The notes under the pieces are model-generated. The model had not been told where the DNA came from and searched no databases. It saw nothing but the letters and a program-made list of their open reading frames with translations. A DNA stretch of 64,000 bases, taken from contig NZ_JAKRET010000011.1 in assembly GCF_022664395.1 (NCBI RefSeq), positions 62,001-126,000 of the forward strand, read 5' to 3'. Source of the DNA: Sphingomonas lacusdianchii (GTDB lineage Bacteria; Pseudomonadota; Alphaproteobacteria; Sphingomonadales; Sphingomonadaceae). The translations under genes were made by a program, and so were the position numbers. This document shows, one piece after another, positions 61,919 through 64,000 of this stretch (position 1 is its first letter; every line of letters begins with the position of its first letter).

Positions 61919-64000
61919 CTACGCTGCTACCGCAACATGACCTTCTGCCAACTCGTCGCTGGCAGGCCGGGGTCGCACAATATAATCGAACGCCTCGATT
62001 CCAGCGGGCTTACCTACGTAATATCCTTGGACTTGAGCGCAGCCTTCTCCTCGAAGTATGGCAATCTGACCATCAGTTTCGACACCCTCCGCAACGACTG
62101 ACAGGCCAAGGCCGCGACCAAGTCCGATTACGGCTTGGACAATCGCTCGTGCCTGCTGGTCGTCGGCCATGTCCCGAATGAATGACTGATCGATCTTTAC
62201 TTTGTCGAACGGGAAAAGTCGAAAATAGCTTAGCGATGAATATCCAGTGCCGAAGTCGTCCATCGAAATCTTACAGCCAATCACCTTCAGGCGTTGCAGG
62301 ATATCAATGGCGCGGGTCGTATCGCGAATTAAAAGCCCCTCAGTTACTTCGAATTCGAGACGTGTCGGGTCCAGGCCTGCGGTTGCGAGAACCGAAATGA
62401 CATTCCCGACAAAATCGCCGCTCAGTAGCTGTACCGGCGAAAGGTTTACCGCGATCTTGAGCGGAGCCGACCATCGCTGTGCTTCGGTCACCGCCATCGT
62501 CAAAATCTGTCGCCCAAGCTCAACAATCAGGCCACTCTCTTCCGCAACTGATATGAACAGGGCTGGCGATACGTCACCAAGGGTCAGGTGGTGCCAACGG
62601 GCCAGCACCTCGAAGCCGACGATCCGGTTGCGCTCGAGACACATGACAGGTTGGTAAACAGGTACAATGGCGCCGGCTGCAATAGCCGTTCGCAATTCAC
62701 ACTCTATCATCCGTCGCTGATGCACCACTTGATCCATCGATACGTCGAAGAACGAGATCGTGCCCGGTCCTTCGGCTTTGGAACGGTAGAGTGCCATGTC
62801 AGCGTTGCGTAGTAACTCTGACGGATCGCTGCCGTCGGCCGGGAATACTGCTATGCCCAGCGACGCGTCGAGATGCGCTACGCGCCCTGACAAAGCAACC
62901 GGCTCCTTGACCGCATCGACAATACGTCTGGCCAAGAGCATTGCCTGGGCTCCATCGGGGTCGGATTCACACAGAACCGCAAACTCGTCGCCGCCCAACC
63001 GTGCAACGAGGACATTATCACCGCAGACCGCCTGCAAGCGGCAGGCAAGTTCCTTCAGCACCTCATCACCAAAGCCATGACCATAAAGATCGTTGATTAT
63101 CTTGAAACGGTCGAGATCGATGCAGAGCAACGCGCCACTAATCATCTCAGATGATGTATCCAACATCGAGGCCAACCGATCGGTGAATTTCATTCGGTTT
63201 GCCAGACCAGTAAGCACGTCATGACATGCGAGGTGGCTAAGCCGGTCCTGAGCAGCGCGCCTATCGGTAATGTCCTCCGAAATACCCAGCACGTAACGCG
63301 GCATATTATTTTCGTCTGGATCGATCCCAAGCTTCTGCGTGCGAACTACACGGGTCGAACCGTCTGGTTTGGTCAACGTTTCTTCCGACAAGCTGGTATG
63401 CTGGTTGGCAAGCGCCTTCCGGTCGTTTTCCATGAAGACAGCTGCGTCAGCAGGAGAAAACAATTCGGCATCGGTCCGGCCAAGGACGGTATTACGAGCA
63501 AGGTCCGTAATGGTCTCGAACGCCCGATTGACGATCGTGTAGCGTCCGTCTTGTGCGTCTTTAACGAAAAGCATGACCGGCATGGCTTCTATGACTGTGT
63601 CAAGCAGCTCCTGTGTTCGAAGACGGTCTGCTTCGAGTCCCTTGCGATCCGAAACGTCACGGACGATTGCGGCAAAGCCTGCCGGCAATCCTCTGTCGTT
63701 ATCTGACCAGTTACCAAGCGAAAGCTCTATTGGGATCTCTTGCCCATCACGTCGGCAAGCAGGAAGCTCGACAATCTTACCGAACAGACGGGGCATCCCT
63801 CCGGCTGCTACCCTTGCCAAGCCACCCGAATGACCGGAACGAAGGCGTTCCGGAACGATCAGATCCAAGGTCTGCCCAAGTGCTTCTTCTGCTGACCAGC
63901 CTAGCATCTTTGCAGCAGCTGTATTCCAGTAGGTTATCCGATTACGCGTGTCGGCACAAATGATCGCGTCAGACGTGGTTTCTGCAATCAAGGTTGCAAC
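61919..64000 (-). CDS. PAS-GGDEF-EAL cyclic-di-GMP protein (N-terminus beyond window)
   Basis: Partial: about 690 residues are visible and the frame is open to the window edge. Two PAS domains (IAETTSDAIICAD and LLDTVIEAMPVML) are followed by GGDEF (RLGGDEF) and an EAL domain with the EVL variant (FEVLARW) and DDFGTGYSSLSYF. The rest of the EAL catalytic residues appear normal, so phosphodiesterase activity is likely. The protein has no membrane segment in the visible part. Confidence 0.92.
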   Translation of the reverse strand, partial: VATLIAETTSDAIICADTRNRITYWNTAAAKMLGWSAEEALGQTLDLIVPERLRSGHSGGLARVAAGGMPRLFGKIVELPACRRDGQEIPIELSLGNWSDNDRGLPAGFAAIVRDVSDRKGLEADRLRTQELLDTVIEAMPVMLFVKDAQDGRYTIVNRAFETITDLARNTVLGRTDAELFSPADAAVFMENDRKALANQHTSLSEETLTKPDGSTRVVRTQKLGIDPDENNMPRYVLGISEDITDRRAAQDRLSHLACHDVLTGLANRMKFTDRLASMLDTSSEMISGALLCIDLDRFKIINDLYGHGFGDEVLKELACRLQAVCGDNVLVARLGGDEFAVLCESDPDGAQAMLLARRIVDAVKEPVALSGRVAHLDASLGIAVFPADGSDPSELLRNADMALYRSKAEGPGTISFFDVSMDQVVHQRRMIECELRTAIAAGAIVPVYQPVMCLERNRIVGFEVLARWHHLTLGDVSPALFISVAEESGLIVELGRQILTMAVTEAQRWSAPLKIAVNLSPVQLLSGDFVGNVISVLATAGLDPTRLEFEVTEGLLIRDTTRAIDILQRLKVIGCKISMDDFGTGYSSLSYFRLFPFDKVKIDQSFIRDMADDQQARAIVQAVIGLGRGLGLSVVAEGVETDGQIAILRGEGCAQVQGYYVGKPAGIEAFDYIVRPRPASDELAEGHVAVAA

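Overview
The window is high-GC DNA whose genes look alphaproteobacterial, most likely from a sphingomonad (Sphingomonas or a close relative). The pointers are DUF736, DUF2493 and DUF3768 plasmid genes, single-domain receivers paired with an HWE histidine kinase, and VADPR-repeat methylase and TrwC-type transfer genes of the kind common on sphingomonad plasmids. No tRNA, rRNA, ribosomal-protein or replication-initiator gene was recognised. A plasmid, chromid or integrated conjugative element carrying some chromosome-type genes is the best reading. The assignment is inference from protein character, not from a database search.

Left part (1-20 kb): tightly packed, mostly plus-strand genes of unknown role, many with ATGA or TGATG overlaps. 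Recognisable members are a GHKL-type ATPase, a PAPS-reductase-like protein starting one base after it, DUF5983-like and DUF3768 proteins, a CPBP membrane protease, a very long C5 cytosine methyltransferase with an internal repeat domain, an orphan receiver, a phage Mu F-like protein and a PD-(D/E)XK-type nuclease-like protein. A purine-rich GGGGAGAGGG-type tract recurs between genes from 1.4 to 35 kb and ties this part into one element.

Middle part (20-38 kb): a hairpin-rich non-coding stretch precedes DUF736 and DUF2493 genes. Next come perfect long inverted repeats and a roughly 290-bp sequence repeated ahead of successive small genes. A mobilisation module follows: candidate oriT, a ribbon-helix-helix protein (TrwA-like), a coupling protein (TrwB-like) and a MobF relaxase-helicase (TrwC-like), then accessory genes including DUF2726 and CsgG-family proteins. 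No mating-pair-formation genes are in the window. A ParA plus ribbon-helix-helix partition operon sits beside arrays of degenerate 8-bp repeats that look like its centromere; this is the most striking unannotated signal.

Right part (38-64 kb): a recombination and decay zone with serine recombinases, a VapBC toxin-antitoxin pair, remnants of IS3, IS5 and IS481 elements, and several genes broken by one in-frame stop or one frameshift. Mixed through it and continuing to the end are signalling genes: an HWE kinase, orphan receivers, two chemoreceptors ending in xWxxF tails, CheW, hemerythrin-like helical proteins, a calcium-binding-type protein, two GGDEF-EAL proteins (one cut by the window edge) and an inorganic pyrophosphatase.
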